Shown: positions 7,582 to 8,337 of the stretch, piece by piece | Position numbering within the stretch: the first letter of the stretch is position 1 | Layout of the letters: each line of letters opens with the position of its first letter | Origin: Sphingomonadales bacterium | Lineage (GTDB): Bacteria > Bacteroidota > Bacteroidia > UBA7662 | DNA length: 8,337 nt | Direction: 5' to 3' | Assembly (NCBI GenBank): GCA_016872125.1 | Contig: VHBD01000056.1 | Coordinates: forward strand, 1 to 8,337 | The notes under the pieces: generated by a model | The model's database searches: none | What the model was told of the DNA's origin: nothing | The model's input: the letters and a program-made list of their open reading frames with translations, nothing else | Made by a program: the position numbers and the translations under genes

Positions 7582-8337
7582 GACGATAAAGCTGCCCCCA
7601 GAATATTGAATCCAAACACAAGACTAAATATAAGCAAGCCTGGCGCCAATGCCAAATGAGGGGAGCCCATCAAGAGGTAAGGGACATGCTCTTTGAGCAT
7701 CATGCCGAGGGATGGGACGGGGGGTTGTACGCCTAACCCCAGAAAACCCAATCCTGATTCCAACAAGATGGCTGAACCAAAAACGGATGATGCCATCACC
7801 ATCAAGGGTTTATACAAATTGGGCAGCAGCTGCTTGATCATTTGGTTCCAATCGGATAAACCCAGCATGCGGGCGGCAAGCATGAACTCCCTTTCCCTTA
7901 ACGCCATCACTTGGCCACGCACCATTCGGGCCACGTCCACCCACATGGTCAGCCCAATGGCCAGCATAACCTGCCACCAACCTTTGCCCAAAGCAAGCGA
8001 AAAGGCCAATACCAACATCACCGACGGCAGAGACCACAAAACCTGCATGAACCACGAGAGGACCCGGTCCACCCAAGATCGGTAATATCCTGCCGCAAGG
8101 CCTACCAAGGTCCCCAGAGCAATCGAAAGCGCCATGGCCACCAAGCCTGTCCCCATCGATACACGAATTCCCCAGACCAAGCGGCTCCATAAATCCCTCC
8201 CCATGGAATCCGTTCCCAACCAATGGTTCGTTACCCCTTGGCTGAACATGGGCAAAGCCGCTGCATCGGGGTTTTGCTGATTCGCATACAAGGTGGAATC
8301 CGGCAAAAAATCAACCCCAGCCCATGCGAACACCAAA
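7560..8337 (-). CDS. Dipeptide/oligopeptide ABC transporter permease, OppC/DppC type (5' end outside window)
   Basis: The frame stays open to the right edge, so the true start lies beyond the window and 258 or so C-terminal residues are seen. It encodes the inner-membrane permease of a peptide (or nickel/glycan) importer of the binding-protein-dependent class. Diagnostic pieces are HWLGTDSMGRDLWSRLVWGIRVS, which heads the core domain in OppC/DppC proteins (shown here as one motif of GTD-x-x-GRD-x-x-SRL), and the EAA-type coupling loop EFMLAARMLGLSDWNQMIKQ ending in LLPN, which contacts the ATPase. About five hydrophobic helices follow the GTD motif, and SAILLESGLGFLGLGVQPP is the usual near-C-terminal signature. 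The preceding periplasmic stretch LPDSTLYANQQNP resembles, from memory, Bacteroidota homologues. Partner permease, ATPases and binding protein are not in the window. It converges on the polymerase/ligase gene and is unlikely to belong to the polysaccharide locus. Confidence 0.88.
   Translation of the reverse strand, partial: LVFAWAGVDFLPDSTLYANQQNPDAAALPMFSQGVTNHWLGTDSMGRDLWSRLVWGIRVSMGTGLVAMALSIALGTLVGLAAGYYRSWVDRVLSWFMQVLWSLPSVMLVLAFSLALGKGWWQVMLAIGLTMWVDVARMVRGQVMALREREFMLAARMLGLSDWNQMIKQLLPNLYKPLMVMASSVFGSAILLESGLGFLGLGVQPPVPSLGMMLKEHVPYLLMGSPHLALAPGLLIFSLVFGFNILGAALSSYWDTPR

Noticed and set aside
7560..7700. Bidirectional terminator between the convergent genes
   Set aside because: The frames overlap, and I saw no GC-rich hairpin with a T-tract in this area.
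7693..8223. Open frames of 93-137 codons opposite or out of frame with the permease
   Set aside because: The permease frame is supported by the GTD/GRD and EAA-loop motifs. The others are low-complexity shadows.
1..8337. CRISPR arrays, tRNA/rRNA genes, insertion sequences, attachment sites
   Set aside because: No regularly spaced repeats, cloverleaf candidates, transposase motifs or terminal inverted repeats were noticed on reading either strand.

Overview
The window is a gene-dense stretch, about half G+C by eye, that most likely comes from a Bacteroidota chromosome. Three things suggest this: an exported protein matching my memory of the DUF6588 outer-membrane family, weak Shine-Dalgarno signals with A-rich start regions, and a dipeptide-permease with the N-terminal wording I associate with that phylum. 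The genus cannot be told from the sequence. No tRNA, rRNA, CRISPR array, insertion sequence or integrase is visible, and no stretch over 60 bases lacks a gene.

Layout. Positions 1-3444 hold three genes on the minus strand, read right to left: a GT9 (heptosyltransferase-like) glycosyltransferase (2320-3444), a polytopic GT-C-like protein with a C-terminal TPR tail resembling TMTC O-mannosyltransferases (721-2316), and the 5' part of a secreted, probable beta-barrel protein that runs off the left edge (1-661). A 58-base divergent spacer (3445-3502) separates these from three plus-strand genes: a Wzx/MATE-type flippase (3503-4945), a Wzz-like chain-length determinant (4980-6083) and an O-antigen polymerase/ligase-type protein (about 6091-7581). 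A dipeptide/oligopeptide ABC permease of the OppC/DppC type converges from the right edge (7560 to beyond 8337) and overlaps the polymerase/ligase tail by 22 bases.

How they fit together. The plus-strand trio is the membrane machinery of the Wzx/Wzy pathway: the flippase moves lipid-linked oligosaccharide across the inner membrane, the Wzy/WaaL-like enzyme polymerises it or transfers it, and the Wzz-like protein sets chain length. The divergent GT9 and GT-C genes look like sugar transferases for the same or a related glycan, so the core is best read as part of an LPS, O-antigen or exopolysaccharide locus. The permease is probably unrelated. I found no clearly new defence or mobile system. The least-characterised parts are the bacterial TMTC-like protein and the membrane-anchored GT9 enzyme beside it.
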